A DNA stretch of 6,945 bases from an uncultured Pedobacter sp. (GCA_946478755.1 CAMLDJ010000287.1:1-6945); one strand, 5' to 3'; counted from the stretch's first letter, positions 1 through 6,776 are shown. The notes: generated by a model from the letters alone, not told the origin. Program-made: numbers and translations.

Positions 1-61
1 AAGGTTTAAATAAATATTGAGTTGTGCAATACGTTTTTAATTTTTTTACATTTTTCAGTTA

Positions 62-120
62 ATTTTAATGGCATTTTGATGGGGATAAAGCCATTAAGAC
101 CGATTAAAATGATGTCTTAA
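62..120. repeat. Cluster of overlapping short inverted repeats
   Basis: Four inverted repeats share this stretch: 62-69 with 103-110 (ATTTTAAT/ATTAAAAT), 65-72 with 90-97 (TTAATGGC/GCCATTAA), 72-80 with 103-111 (9 pairs, one of them G-T), and 94-100 with 114-120 (TTAAGAC/GTCTTAA). The arms overlap, so the hairpins could not all form at once. The stretch lies more than 110 bp before the peptidase gene and upstream of its possible promoter. It may be the tail of a neighbouring transcript or chance pairing in AT-rich DNA. No function is assigned. The rest of 1-232 has no open frame of note. Confidence 0.3.
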
Positions 121-153
121 CCTTTTAATAACAATAAACCGCTTTTAAATTAA

Positions 154-169
154 CGCTCAAATCTGAGCG
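154..169. repeat. Perfect 6-bp inverted repeat upstream of the M28 peptidase gene
   Basis: CGCTCA and TGAGCG flank a 4-base spacer (AATC). The dyad begins about 80 bp before the peptidase start codon. It falls about where the -33 element would be if 189-196 is the -7 box, so it could be an operator. It is equally compatible with a small transcript hairpin or with chance. No T-run follows on either strand to make it a terminator. Confidence 0.3.
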
Positions 170-188
170 ACACACAAAAATAAGAACA

Positions 189-196
189 TATATTTA
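189..196 (+). promoter_or_regulatory. Possible -7 promoter box for the M28 peptidase gene
   Basis: TATATTTA matches seven of the eight positions of the Bacteroidota -7 consensus TAnnTTTG and ends 36 bp before the start codon. No TTTG-like -33 element is visible at the usual spacing. In DNA this AT-rich a near-match can easily be chance, so this is weak. Confidence 0.18.
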
Positions 197-232
197 CCTT
201 AACAACAAAAAACCAGGCCAGATATTTTTAAT

Positions 233-1375
233 ATGAAAAAACACTTTTTTATCCTATGCCTGATTATTCCCGCAACTGTATTTTCACAAAACCTCAAACT
301 GGACAGAACAATTTTAGATACGCTGGGTTCCAAAACTATGTGGGGAAGAGGTTATACAAATAGCGGACTGGATAAGGCTGCAGATTATATTTCGGCACAA
401 TTTGAGGCTTATGGATTAGCTCCGATGGATGGAAAAACGTTCAAACAGCCTTTCTCCTTCCCTGTAAACACTTTTCCCGGGCCTATGGAGCTTAAACTAA
501 ATGGCAGGCGGCTCGTTCCCGGAAAAGAGTTTATTATTATGCCGGAAAGTGCTGGAACAAGCGTACGCTGCGAGCTGGAGCAAAAAGACAGTTCCTCATT
601 TATCTCCCCGGAAAACCGTATCCTATTGATCCTGAAAGACAAACTCACCTGGTCGGTAAGTAATCAGATGGCCGACTATACCGGAATTGAGGTGATGAAG
701 GGTTTAGTAGAAAAACCATTGAGCATTGAACTGACTGTTGGAAATAAATTTATCCCGGATTACAAAGCATCGAACATTTGCGGTATGGTGAAAGGAACCT
801 TACATCCTGACTCTTTAATCGTACTGACCGCTCATTATGACCATTTGGGAGGAATGGGCAGTAATACTTATTTTCCCGGCGCAAATGACAATGCCAGCGG
901 AGTCGCGCTTTTGCTGAATCTGGCCAGATATTATACTGCAAATCCTCCGCCCTATAGCATGGCATTTATCTGCTTCGCTGCAGAAGAAGCGGGACTCCTG
1001 GGCTCCAAATACTTCACAGAGCACCCGCTTATCGACCTGAGCAGCATCCGTTTTCTCATTAACGTGGATATGGTTGGTACCGGTGAAACAGGAATAACAG
1101 TTGTAAACGCAACACTGTACCCAAAAGAATTCGCACTGTTAAATCAGATTAACGATGCCCATCAATACCTGGTAAAGATTAATTCGAGAGGGAAAGCCGC
1201 CAACAGCGACCACTACTTTTTCAGCGAGAAAGGTGTTCCTGCTTTTTTTACGTATACCACCGGTGGGACAAAAGCTTATCATGATGTGAATGATCGGCCT
1301 GGCAGCCTTCCCCTTACGGCCTACAATAACCTTTTTAAGCTTTTTGTAGATTTCAACAGTAAACTAATGGAGTAA
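233..1375 (+). CDS. Secreted M28-family zinc metallopeptidase (aminopeptidase type)
   Basis: This is a probable exported co-catalytic zinc peptidase of family M28, which typically releases N-terminal amino acids from peptides outside the cytoplasm. The first ~18 residues form a signal peptide (KK, hydrophobic core, then FS|QN); no lipobox Cys is seen. All expected metal and catalytic residues can be placed: H201 and D203 in LTAHYDHLG, bridging D219 in GANDNASG, catalytic E251 and zinc ligand E252 in FAAEEAGLLGS, D279 in NVDMVG, and H350 in the AYHDVND segment. The SDHYFF and GVPAFF strings (326-339) are also typical of the family. Residues ~70-180 precede the catalytic core and are poorly recognisable; they may be a degenerate PA-like or lid region. 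The length of 380 residues suits a single catalytic domain plus a short N-terminal part. The start is the only ATG that preserves the signal peptide. The gene appears monocistronic, with 76 bp before the next gene. Family and fold are firm; substrate is unknown. Confidence 0.93.
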   Translation: MKKHFFILCLIIPATVFSQNLKLDRTILDTLGSKTMWGRGYTNSGLDKAADYISAQFEAYGLAPMDGKTFKQPFSFPVNTFPGPMELKLNGRRLVPGKEFIIMPESAGTSVRCELEQKDSSSFISPENRILLILKDKLTWSVSNQMADYTGIEVMKGLVEKPLSIELTVGNKFIPDYKASNICGMVKGTLHPDSLIVLTAHYDHLGGMGSNTYFPGANDNASGVALLLNLARYYTANPPPYSMAFICFAAEEAGLLGSKYFTEHPLIDLSSIRFLINVDMVGTGETGITVVNATLYPKEFALLNQINDAHQYLVKINSRGKAANSDHYFFSEKGVPAFFTYTTGGTKAYHDVNDRPGSLPLTAYNNLFKLFVDFNSKLME

Positions 1376-1418
1376 GCTCTTTTTTATTTTAATCCCTCTT
1401 AATTAAACCAATTTCCCT

Positions 1419-1426
1419 TAATTTCG
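1419..1426 (+). promoter_or_regulatory. Possible -7 promoter box for the ybaB-hydrolase pair
   Basis: TAATTTCG differs from the Bacteroidota -7 consensus TAnnTTTG at one position and lies 25 bp before the ybaB ATG, which would give a short leader. A TAATTTTG-like box just before the start codon is common in this group. No clear -33 TTTG is visible, so the call is tentative. Confidence 0.3.
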
Positions 1427-1451
1427 TTGTTATATAAAAATAAACCTGATT

Positions 1452-1757
1452 ATGTTCGACAAATTAATGGCGGCACAACAAAAAGCCGACGAAATAAAGA
1501 AACGCCTGGATACAATTTCTGTTTTTGCTGAAGTTGAGGGCGGTGCCATACGTATCACCGCGACAGCCAATAAAACAATTACGGCGGTAGAAATTAAGGA
1601 AGACTTTTACGGACAAGCTGACAAAGAAGAACTGGAGGAGTTGCTGCTTACGGCTATCAATAAAGCGTTAAGCCAGGCGGAACAAGTAAGCGCAACAGAG
1701 ATGCAGGCCGCGACTAAAGATATGCTGGGCGGTCTTGGTGGTATGTTTGGACAATAA
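1452..1757 (+). CDS. ybaB: YbaB/EbfC-family nucleoid-associated DNA-binding protein
   Basis: This is a small cytoplasmic protein of the YbaB/EbfC family. Members dimerise into a tweezer-like shape, bind DNA with little or limited sequence preference, and act as nucleoid-associated proteins. At 101 residues it is near the usual ~100-110. Visible hallmarks are the N-terminal amphipathic helix (MFDKLMAAQQKADEIKKRL), the central strands with an EVEGGAIRITATAN-type segment (~28-41), the VEIKEDFY strand and turn, the acidic helix DKEELEELLLTAINKAL (~57-73), and a Gly/Met-rich tail (GGLGGMFGQ). No Shine-Dalgarno sequence is seen before the ATG, as is usual in Bacteroidota. In many bacteria ybaB sits between dnaX and recR; here it does not, and instead precedes the UPF0173 hydrolase gene by 16 bp, suggesting co-transcription. 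The family assignment is strong; the targets in this organism are unknown. Confidence 0.94.
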   Translation: MFDKLMAAQQKADEIKKRLDTISVFAEVEGGAIRITATANKTITAVEIKEDFYGQADKEELEELLLTAINKALSQAEQVSATEMQAATKDMLGGLGGMFGQ

Positions 1758-1773
1758 TACAATTCACTAGCAG

Positions 1774-2451
1774 ATGAAATATACATATTACGGTCAATCC
1801 TGCTTTCAGCTGGAAGCCGATGGCAAAAAATTTCTTTTTGATCCTTTTATTACCCATAATTCTCTGGCAAAGCATATCGATATAAAAAGCATTGAGGCTG
1901 ATTATATTCTGGTGAGTCACGGGCATGGCGATCATATCGCCGATCTGGCAGCAATTGCAAACCAAACCAATGCCAAGGTGATCGCCATGGTGGAAGTTGC
2001 AGACTGGATAAGAAAACAGGGCGTGAAAAACGTTACTGATGTGAACTTCGGTAAATCGAAATTCGATTTTGGAACCCTGAGAACAGTGTGGGCGGTACAT
2101 TCAAGCAGTAATCCCGATGGCAGCTATGGTGGAAACCCTGCCGGATTTGTACTCGAACTGGGGGGCAAATCAATCTATTTCGCGGGAGATACAGCCCTGA
2201 CGCTGGAAATGAAAATCCTTGCCGATCTTTATCACCTGGATTATGCTATCCTTCCGATCGGGGGCCATTACACCATGGATGTTGATGACGCGTTGGTTGC
2301 GACAAAGTTCCTGGATTGCAACAAGGTGATTGGCGTACATTACAATACCTTCCCACCCATACAGATTGACACGGAAGAAGCAAAGGCCAAATTTAAAAGA
2401 GAAAACAAAGCTTTGCTTTTGCCGGCCATCGGTGAAACGATTGAGCTTTAA
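1774..2451 (+). CDS. UPF0173-type metal-dependent hydrolase, metallo-beta-lactamase fold
   Basis: This is a cytoplasmic metallo-beta-lactamase-fold protein of the UPF0173 type, a widespread family whose physiological substrate is, to my knowledge, not established. The start is typical (MKYTYYGQSCF, with the TYYGQSCF strand near the N-terminus) and so is the length, 225 residues. Metal ligands can be placed: SHGHGDH at 48-54 gives H49, H51, D53 and H54; further candidates are H109 (AVHS), D139 (FAGDT) and H189 (GVHYNTFP). The GGHYTMD segment (163-169) is characteristic of this subfamily, as opposed to glyoxalase II or RNase Z. There is no signal peptide. The gene follows ybaB by 16 bp, so the two are probably one transcript, and its last 4 bp overlap the end of the convergent polA gene. 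Fold and metal dependence are well supported; any specific reaction would be a guess. Confidence 0.93.
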   Translation: MKYTYYGQSCFQLEADGKKFLFDPFITHNSLAKHIDIKSIEADYILVSHGHGDHIADLAAIANQTNAKVIAMVEVADWIRKQGVKNVTDVNFGKSKFDFGTLRTVWAVHSSSNPDGSYGGNPAGFVLELGGKSIYFAGDTALTLEMKILADLYHLDYAILPIGGHYTMDVDDALVATKFLDCNKVIGVHYNTFPPIQIDTEEAKAKFKRENKALLLPAIGETIEL

Positions 2452-5270
2452 TGCGCAGCGAGCCAGTTATCTCCTTCACCAATCTCTACTTCAATCGGCA
2501 CAGTTGTTTTGATCGCGGTCTTCATGCGGTGCGCAATGATGGTTTTCATGACTTCGACTTCGGTCTTCAGCACATCAAACACCAACTCATCATGTACCTG
2601 CATGGTCATTTTAGATTGCAGCCCCTGATCCTGAATGTCCTTATGAATGTTGATCATTGCTACCTTGATCATATCCGCAGCGGATCCCTGGATGGGTGCA
2701 TTGATCGCATTTCGCTCCGCAAAACCACGAACGGTCTGGTTGGCGGAGTTGATATCACGCAGATACCTTCTCCTGCCCAGGATGGTTTCCACAAAGCCAT
2801 TTTCACGGGCAAAATTCATGGTGTCTGACATATATTTCCTGATACCGGGATACTGTGTAAAATACTGCTCAATGATTTCTGCAGCTTCCTTTCTTGGAAT
2901 GCCCAGGTTTTGGGAAAGGCCAAAAGCAGACTGTCCATAAATGATCCCAAAGTTGACCGCTTTGGCATTCCGCCGCTGCGTTGAATCCACTTCTTCAATG
3001 GAAATACCGTATACCTTGGCAGCAGTAGCCGTGTGGATGTCTATCCCTTTGTTAAAGGCATCCAACATATTTTCTTCTTTACTGATATCTGCAATGATCC
3101 GCAATTCTATCTGTGAATAATCGGCGGATAGCAGCACATGGTTTTCGTCTCTCGGAATAAAAGCTTTACGCACTTCCCTGCCTCTTTCTGTTCGGATGGG
3201 GATATTTTGCAAATTAGGGTTGTTGGAACTCAGCCTTCCCGTTGCCGCAACAGCCTGGTTAAAACTGGTGTGTACACGCCCCGTCTTCGGGTTTACCAGC
3301 AGAGGCAAAGCATCAACATAAGTTGATTTTAATTTCTGCAGCTGACGAAAATCCAGGATATCCTGAACAATATCGCTTTTATTTGCCAGCGCCAATAACA
3401 CGTCTTCCCCGGTTTGATATTGGCCCGTTTTGGTCTTTTTAGCTTTAGGATCCAGCTGCAGCTTATCAAAAAGCACCTCGCCAAGCTGTTTGGGCGATGC
3501 GAGGTTAAACTTAATGCCACACTTGTCGTACACATTTTGTTCAAATTTCCTAATATCCAGCTCCAGCTCCTTAGAGTAATTGATCAGGGTATCCATATCA
3601 ATCCGAACGCCCTCTTTTTCTATATCCGCCAGGACATAGATCAAAGGGTTTTCGACCTCCGTAGCCAGTTTTTCCGCATTTAACGTTTTAAGCATTGGCC
3701 TGAAGACATTCGCCAGCTGTAAAGTGATGTCAGCATCCTCGGCTGCATAATCTACAACCTGTTCTACCGGAACCTCACGCATCGTACCCTGCGCTTTACC
3801 CTTGGCGCCTATTAAGGTGGTAATTGAGATCGGAGAATAATTTAAATAATTCTCAGAGAGCACATCCATATTATGCCTGGTATCCGGATCAATCAGATAG
3901 TGGGCGAGCATGGTATCAAACAGCCTTCCTTTTACAGATACGCCATACCATTTTAAGATCAGCATATCGTATTTTATGTTCTGACCGATTTTAACAATGT
4001 TTTCATTCTCCAGGACGGGACGGAATTCTTCAACGATCCGTTGCGCTTCCTCCCTTTCCGCAGGCAAGGGGATGTAATAACCCTCGCCTGGCTTAATACT
4101 AAATGACAGCCCTACCAGATCAGCCAGATTTGCATCGGTTCCGGTTGTCTCTGTATCGAAGGAGATGCTTTCCTGCTGCTGCAACAGCGCCACCAGTGCT
4201 TCCCGCAATTCCGGCGTATCCGCAAGCCTGTAGTCATGTTCTCTGTTCGCTATCGTATTAAGGGGAATTACAGGATCAGCAATTTCAGGTATCGTAACCT
4301 GCGGTGTAGTAACCACTTCTACATAGCTGACGGTCTCGCTGACAACATTACCGAATAAATCCGTTTGCTGTGAGACAACAGTGCTTGTTCCTCTATTAAA
4401 TCCATCGCCAAACACCCTTTTTCCGATCGTTCTGAATTCCAGTTCTGCAAACAATGGCTCCAGCAACTCTCTGCTTGGTTCTTCTACCTCCAGACTTGTT
4501 TCATTAAATTCTACCGGCACATTGAGTATAATGGTAGCCAGCTTTTTAGAAACCATGCCCTGTTCTGCATACGTTTCTACATTTTCCCTTTGCTTACCTT
4601 TCAATTCATGCGAATGTGCAATGATATTTTCAACCGATCCGTATTGTTTGATTAATGATTTTGCGGTCTTTTCGCCTATACCGGGAATGCCCGGAATATT
4701 ATCAACGGCATCACCCCAAAGGCCCAGAATGTCTATGACCTGCTCTACCCGCTCTATTTCCCACTTGTCTAGCACTTCCTTTACGCCCAGTATTTCGATA
4801 TCGTTTCCCATGCGGGCAGGCTTGTAAATGAAAATATTGTCTGATACCAGCTGGGCAAAGTCCTTATCCGGGGTCATACAAAATACCTGAAAACCTTGCT
4901 TTTCGGCCTCTTTAGCCAAAGTGCCGATAATGTCATCGGCTTCAAAGCCATCTTTTGTGATCACAGGAATCCGAAACCCCTCTATCAGCTTAAAAATATA
5001 AGGCAATGCTGCCGAGAGATCTTCGGGCATGGCCTGGCGATGTGCCTTATAAGCCTCGAAATCAGTATGCCTTTCCGTAGGTGCGTCGGTATCAAAAACA
5101 ACGGCAATATGCGTTGGATTTTCCTTTTTTAGTACCTCCATTAAAGTATTGGCAAACCCCATCACTGCAGAGGTGTTAATCCCTGTTGAAGTAAACCTGG
5201 GGTTCTTACTCAATGCAAAATGTGCCCTGTAAATCAGCGCCATACCGTCAAGAAGAAAAAGTCGTTTCAT
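2448..5270 (-). CDS. polA: DNA polymerase I (5' nuclease, 3'-5' proofreading exonuclease, polymerase)
   Basis: Family A DNA polymerase that removes RNA primers, fills gaps during Okazaki fragment maturation and serves excision repair. It has 940 residues, close to E. coli Pol I (928). Residues ~1-290 are the 5'-nuclease: D8, R15, D60, E110/D112/D113 (FEADDIIGT), D135/D137 (MTPDKD), D177/D180 (GDAVDNIPG), then a helix-hairpin-helix (~181-206). Residues ~290-345 are a variable linker containing QTDLF. Residues ~350-530 are the proofreading exonuclease with intact FDTET (D372, E374), KYD (D435) and YAAEDAD (Y508, D512), so proofreading is predicted to be active, unlike in Taq. The polymerase domain follows: motif A ADYSQIELR (D717), motif B with R766, K770, F774, Y778, and motif C QVHDELVFD (D894). 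Phe at 774 matches E. coli F762, the residue linked to discrimination against dideoxynucleotides. The start is supported by MKRLFLLDGMALIYRAHFAL aligning with the family's N-terminal strand. There is no disruption. Its end overlaps the convergent hydrolase gene by 4 bp. Confidence 0.99.
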   Translation of the reverse strand: MKRLFLLDGMALIYRAHFALSKNPRFTSTGINTSAVMGFANTLMEVLKKENPTHIAVVFDTDAPTERHTDFEAYKAHRQAMPEDLSAALPYIFKLIEGFRIPVITKDGFEADDIIGTLAKEAEKQGFQVFCMTPDKDFAQLVSDNIFIYKPARMGNDIEILGVKEVLDKWEIERVEQVIDILGLWGDAVDNIPGIPGIGEKTAKSLIKQYGSVENIIAHSHELKGKQRENVETYAEQGMVSKKLATIILNVPVEFNETSLEVEEPSRELLEPLFAELEFRTIGKRVFGDGFNRGTSTVVSQQTDLFGNVVSETVSYVEVVTTPQVTIPEIADPVIPLNTIANREHDYRLADTPELREALVALLQQQESISFDTETTGTDANLADLVGLSFSIKPGEGYYIPLPAEREEAQRIVEEFRPVLENENIVKIGQNIKYDMLILKWYGVSVKGRLFDTMLAHYLIDPDTRHNMDVLSENYLNYSPISITTLIGAKGKAQGTMREVPVEQVVDYAAEDADITLQLANVFRPMLKTLNAEKLATEVENPLIYVLADIEKEGVRIDMDTLINYSKELELDIRKFEQNVYDKCGIKFNLASPKQLGEVLFDKLQLDPKAKKTKTGQYQTGEDVLLALANKSDIVQDILDFRQLQKLKSTYVDALPLLVNPKTGRVHTSFNQAVAATGRLSSNNPNLQNIPIRTERGREVRKAFIPRDENHVLLSADYSQIELRIIADISKEENMLDAFNKGIDIHTATAAKVYGISIEEVDSTQRRNAKAVNFGIIYGQSAFGLSQNLGIPRKEAAEIIEQYFTQYPGIRKYMSDTMNFARENGFVETILGRRRYLRDINSANQTVRGFAERNAINAPIQGSAADMIKVAMINIHKDIQDQGLQSKMTMQVHDELVFDVLKTEVEVMKTIIAHRMKTAIKTTVPIEVEIGEGDNWLAAH
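4353..4367 (-). other. Sliding-clamp-binding-like motif QTDLF encoded in the polA linker
   Basis: Codons CAA ACG GAT TTA TTC encode residues 302-306, QTDLF, in the low-complexity linker between the 5'-nuclease and proofreading domains. This fits the bacterial beta-clamp-binding pentapeptide consensus QL[S/D]LF at four of five positions (Q, D, L, F). A flexible inter-domain linker is a plausible place for such a motif. E. coli Pol I is reported to bind the beta clamp; that this motif does so here is inference. Confidence 0.45.
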
Positions 5271-5293
5271 ATTTCTATTTCATGTTACTCGGA

Positions 5294-5301
5294 TAAAGGT
5301 A
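5294..5301 (-). promoter_or_regulatory. Possible -7 promoter box for polA
   Basis: Read on the minus strand this is TACCTTTA, seven of eight positions of the Bacteroidota consensus TAnnTTTG, ending 23 bp before the polA ATG. The spacing resembles that of the candidate box before ybaB. No clear -33 TTTG is present; a TTAACA string lies roughly 20 bp further upstream. The call is tentative. Confidence 0.25.
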
Positions 5302-5457
5302 CTAATACTCCGGTGATCATGTTAACACCTTGATGTATTTTTCTCAGATCTTATAAAAACTCCGGGTGCTATGTAGTCGAAATCAAATCCATTCTAATTC
5401 GATATTTGTTGCCATTTGCCATAACAAAAACAGAATAATTCCCGTTATTTGATCATC

Positions 5458-5483
5458 TGAAGCCTTCCTAATTAAAGGCTTCA
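5458..5483 (+). other. Hairpin in the leader of the glycine-rich exported protein gene
   Basis: TGAAGCCTT (5458-5466) and AAGGCTTCA (5475-5483) form a perfect 9-bp inverted repeat around an 8-base loop (CCTAATTA). It ends 23 bp before the start codon at 5507. Neither strand has a T-run after the stem, so it is a poor intrinsic terminator. It could be a leader structure or a protein-binding dyad. The rest of the 236-bp gap between polA and this gene (5271-5506) shows no open frame that looks real. Confidence 0.45.
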
Positions 5484-5506
5484 TCCAGCAATTAAAAATA
5501 AAGAGG

Positions 5507-6211
5507 ATGAGAGAAATAAAAGCACATGCCTGGTTACTGGTGATTTGTATAACAGGACTCTGTATGACGGCGATTGGCGCAAAGGCGCAGGATATAGTGG
5601 TCATTTCAGAGGGAAATTTTGTCCGGGGCACGATACAGGGCACCGATTTTTCGACTGTAGTCTTAAAAAATGAAGATGAAACCCTTTCTTCCTACAAGGC
5701 CAAAGATATCAGGGAGTTTTTATGGAACGGAGATACTTATGTGAGCAAACCCATTGTCATAAAAAAGCGCATGGAACTTCGCTTTTTTAAAATTGTGGAG
5801 CGGGGAGCAGTAAATTTATACAGCATTGGTGGCAGTACAGGGCTTGAAGAGCCACAGCCAAGAAGGGCCCGCGTCAGACCAAGCATAGGCATAGGTGGCG
5901 GCACGGGTGGCTTTGGTGGACTTGGCGGTGGCGTAGGTATTACAATTGGCGGGGGGAGAGCCAGCGATGACAGCCAGCCCAGACAAGCCGGTCCAGCAGC
6001 CTATTTTTTAGAAAAGACCGGCACAGGGCCAATGGTGGAACTACCGGCAAACGCTGGAAATTCAGACCATAAAAACCAGCAGATTAAAACTGCATTATTG
6101 CAGAAGCTAACAAATGATGAAGATCTCGCTGAACGTATTAAAGGCACAGAAACCTTTGATACCAAATTAATCCGGGCTTTTGTGGCTGCTTATAATGATA
6201 TGCACAAATAA
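5507..6211 (+). CDS. Exported protein of unknown function with a glycine-rich centre
   Basis: I do not recognise a named family. The first ~27 residues form a signal peptide (REIK, hydrophobic core, AKA|QD), so the mature protein should begin at Q28 in the periplasm or beyond; no lipobox Cys is seen. Residues ~28-105 look beta-rich, with alternating strands and a DIREFLWNGDTYVSKPI segment (67-83). A short basic, proline-containing stretch (PQPRRARVRP, 116-125) leads into a glycine-rich run at 126-151. Residues ~165-234 begin YFLEKTGTG and end in predicted helices with Asp/Glu and a FVAAYN close to the C-terminus. From memory, beta-rich GxIxGTD and C-terminal I..FV..YN patterns recur in uncharacterised Bacteroidota exported proteins, but I cannot confirm homology. 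AGAGG directly abuts the ATG, too close for a normal Shine-Dalgarno; the signal peptide decides the start. It appears monocistronic and ends 1 bp from the convergent tag gene. Confidence 0.87.
   Translation: MREIKAHAWLLVICITGLCMTAIGAKAQDIVVISEGNFVRGTIQGTDFSTVVLKNEDETLSSYKAKDIREFLWNGDTYVSKPIVIKKRMELRFFKIVERGAVNLYSIGGSTGLEEPQPRRARVRPSIGIGGGTGGFGGLGGGVGITIGGGRASDDSQPRQAGPAAYFLEKTGTGPMVELPANAGNSDHKNQQIKTALLQKLTNDEDLAERIKGTETFDTKLIRAFVAAYNDMHK
5882..5959 (+). repeat. Glycine-rich coding stretch inside the exported protein gene
   Basis: This encodes residues 126-151, where more than half of the positions are Gly, mostly spaced by single Ile, Val, Phe, Leu or Thr. The DNA is a run of imperfect GGT/GGC-type codons with mixed third positions, so it is not a perfect tandem repeat. 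Such hydrophobic-plus-glycine runs occur in glycine-zipper, linker or surface-associated proteins; which applies here is unknown. Confidence 0.7.
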
Positions 6212-6212
6212 C

Positions 6213-6776
6213 TTACCTGCAAATGCAATCTACAACATGGTCATTCACCATCCCGGTGGCCTGCATGTGGGCATAGCAAATGGTTGTGCCGAAGAATTTA
6301 AAGCCGCGCTTTTTCATATGCTTACTGATGGCATCCGACAACTCCGTTCTAGCTGGAATATCCTTTAACGTATCGATCTTATTCATGATGGGTTGTTTTC
6401 CTGGTATAAATCCCCATATGTAGTCTGCAAAAGAACCAAATTCTTTTTGTACAGCTATAAATTGTCTGGCATTGGTAATCGCGGCCTTCACTTTTAACCT
6501 ATTTCTAATGATTCCAGGGTCGTTCATCAAACGTTCTTCATCGGCCTCGGTAAATGCAGCAACCTTTCGAACATCAAAGTTCGCAAAAGCTTTCCTGTAC
6601 CCTTCCCTCCTTCTTAAAATGGTGATCCAGCTTAAGCCTGCCTGGGCACCCTCAAGAATCAAAAATTCAAACAGAACCTGATCATCGTACACAGGTTTAC
6701 CCCACTCTTCATCGTGATATTTAATATATAATGGGTCGGTTCCGCACCACCCGCATCTGATTTGCACTTCCATCAT
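6213..6776 (-). CDS. tag: DNA-3-methyladenine glycosylase I
   Basis: Cytoplasmic base excision repair enzyme that removes 3-methyladenine from alkylated DNA, leaving an abasic site. Its 187 residues match E. coli Tag (187), and the sequence can be followed along it nearly end to end. The zinc site is complete: C8 (RCGWCG), H21 (YHDEEWG), H180 and C184 (NDHVVDC), equivalent to E. coli C4, H17, H175 and C179. The base-recognition residues are also conserved: Y20, E42 (LEGAQAGLSW) and W50, equivalent to E. coli Y16, E38 and W46. The KKRGFKFFGTTICYAHMQA segment near the C-terminus is a family signature. Two ATGs lie in tandem at the start, MM or M; I use the first, which directly follows the stop of the upstream gene (TAA|ATG). 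This abutment suggests translational coupling with the AhpD-like gene. No separate promoter is visible. The gene end is 1 bp from the convergent upstream gene. Confidence 0.98.
   Translation of the reverse strand: MMEVQIRCGWCGTDPLYIKYHDEEWGKPVYDDQVLFEFLILEGAQAGLSWITILRRREGYRKAFANFDVRKVAAFTEADEERLMNDPGIIRNRLKVKAAITNARQFIAVQKEFGSFADYIWGFIPGKQPIMNKIDTLKDIPARTELSDAISKHMKKRGFKFFGTTICYAHMQATGMVNDHVVDCICR

Noticed and set aside
409..648. A minus-strand open frame inside the peptidase gene
   Set aside because: It is antisense to a gene with a complete set of catalytic residues and has no recognisable features.
1369..1390. Possible intrinsic terminator after the M28 peptidase gene
   Set aside because: There is a T-run after the stop codon, but the preceding stem is only about three to four pairs (GAG/CTC), too weak to call.
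1714..2100. A 128-codon open frame on the - strand across ybaB and the hydrolase gene
   Set aside because: It overlaps two well-supported genes on the opposite strand and encodes nothing recognisable.
2451..2828. A 125-codon open frame on the + strand opposite the 3' end of polA
   Set aside because: It is antisense to the conserved polymerase palm and fingers motifs, and its translation resembles no protein family I know.
4381..4827. A 148-codon open frame on the + strand inside polA
   Set aside because: It lies fully antisense to the well-supported 5'-nuclease region and linker of Pol I. Its translation is Ser/Leu-rich with no recognisable domain, as expected for a shadow frame.
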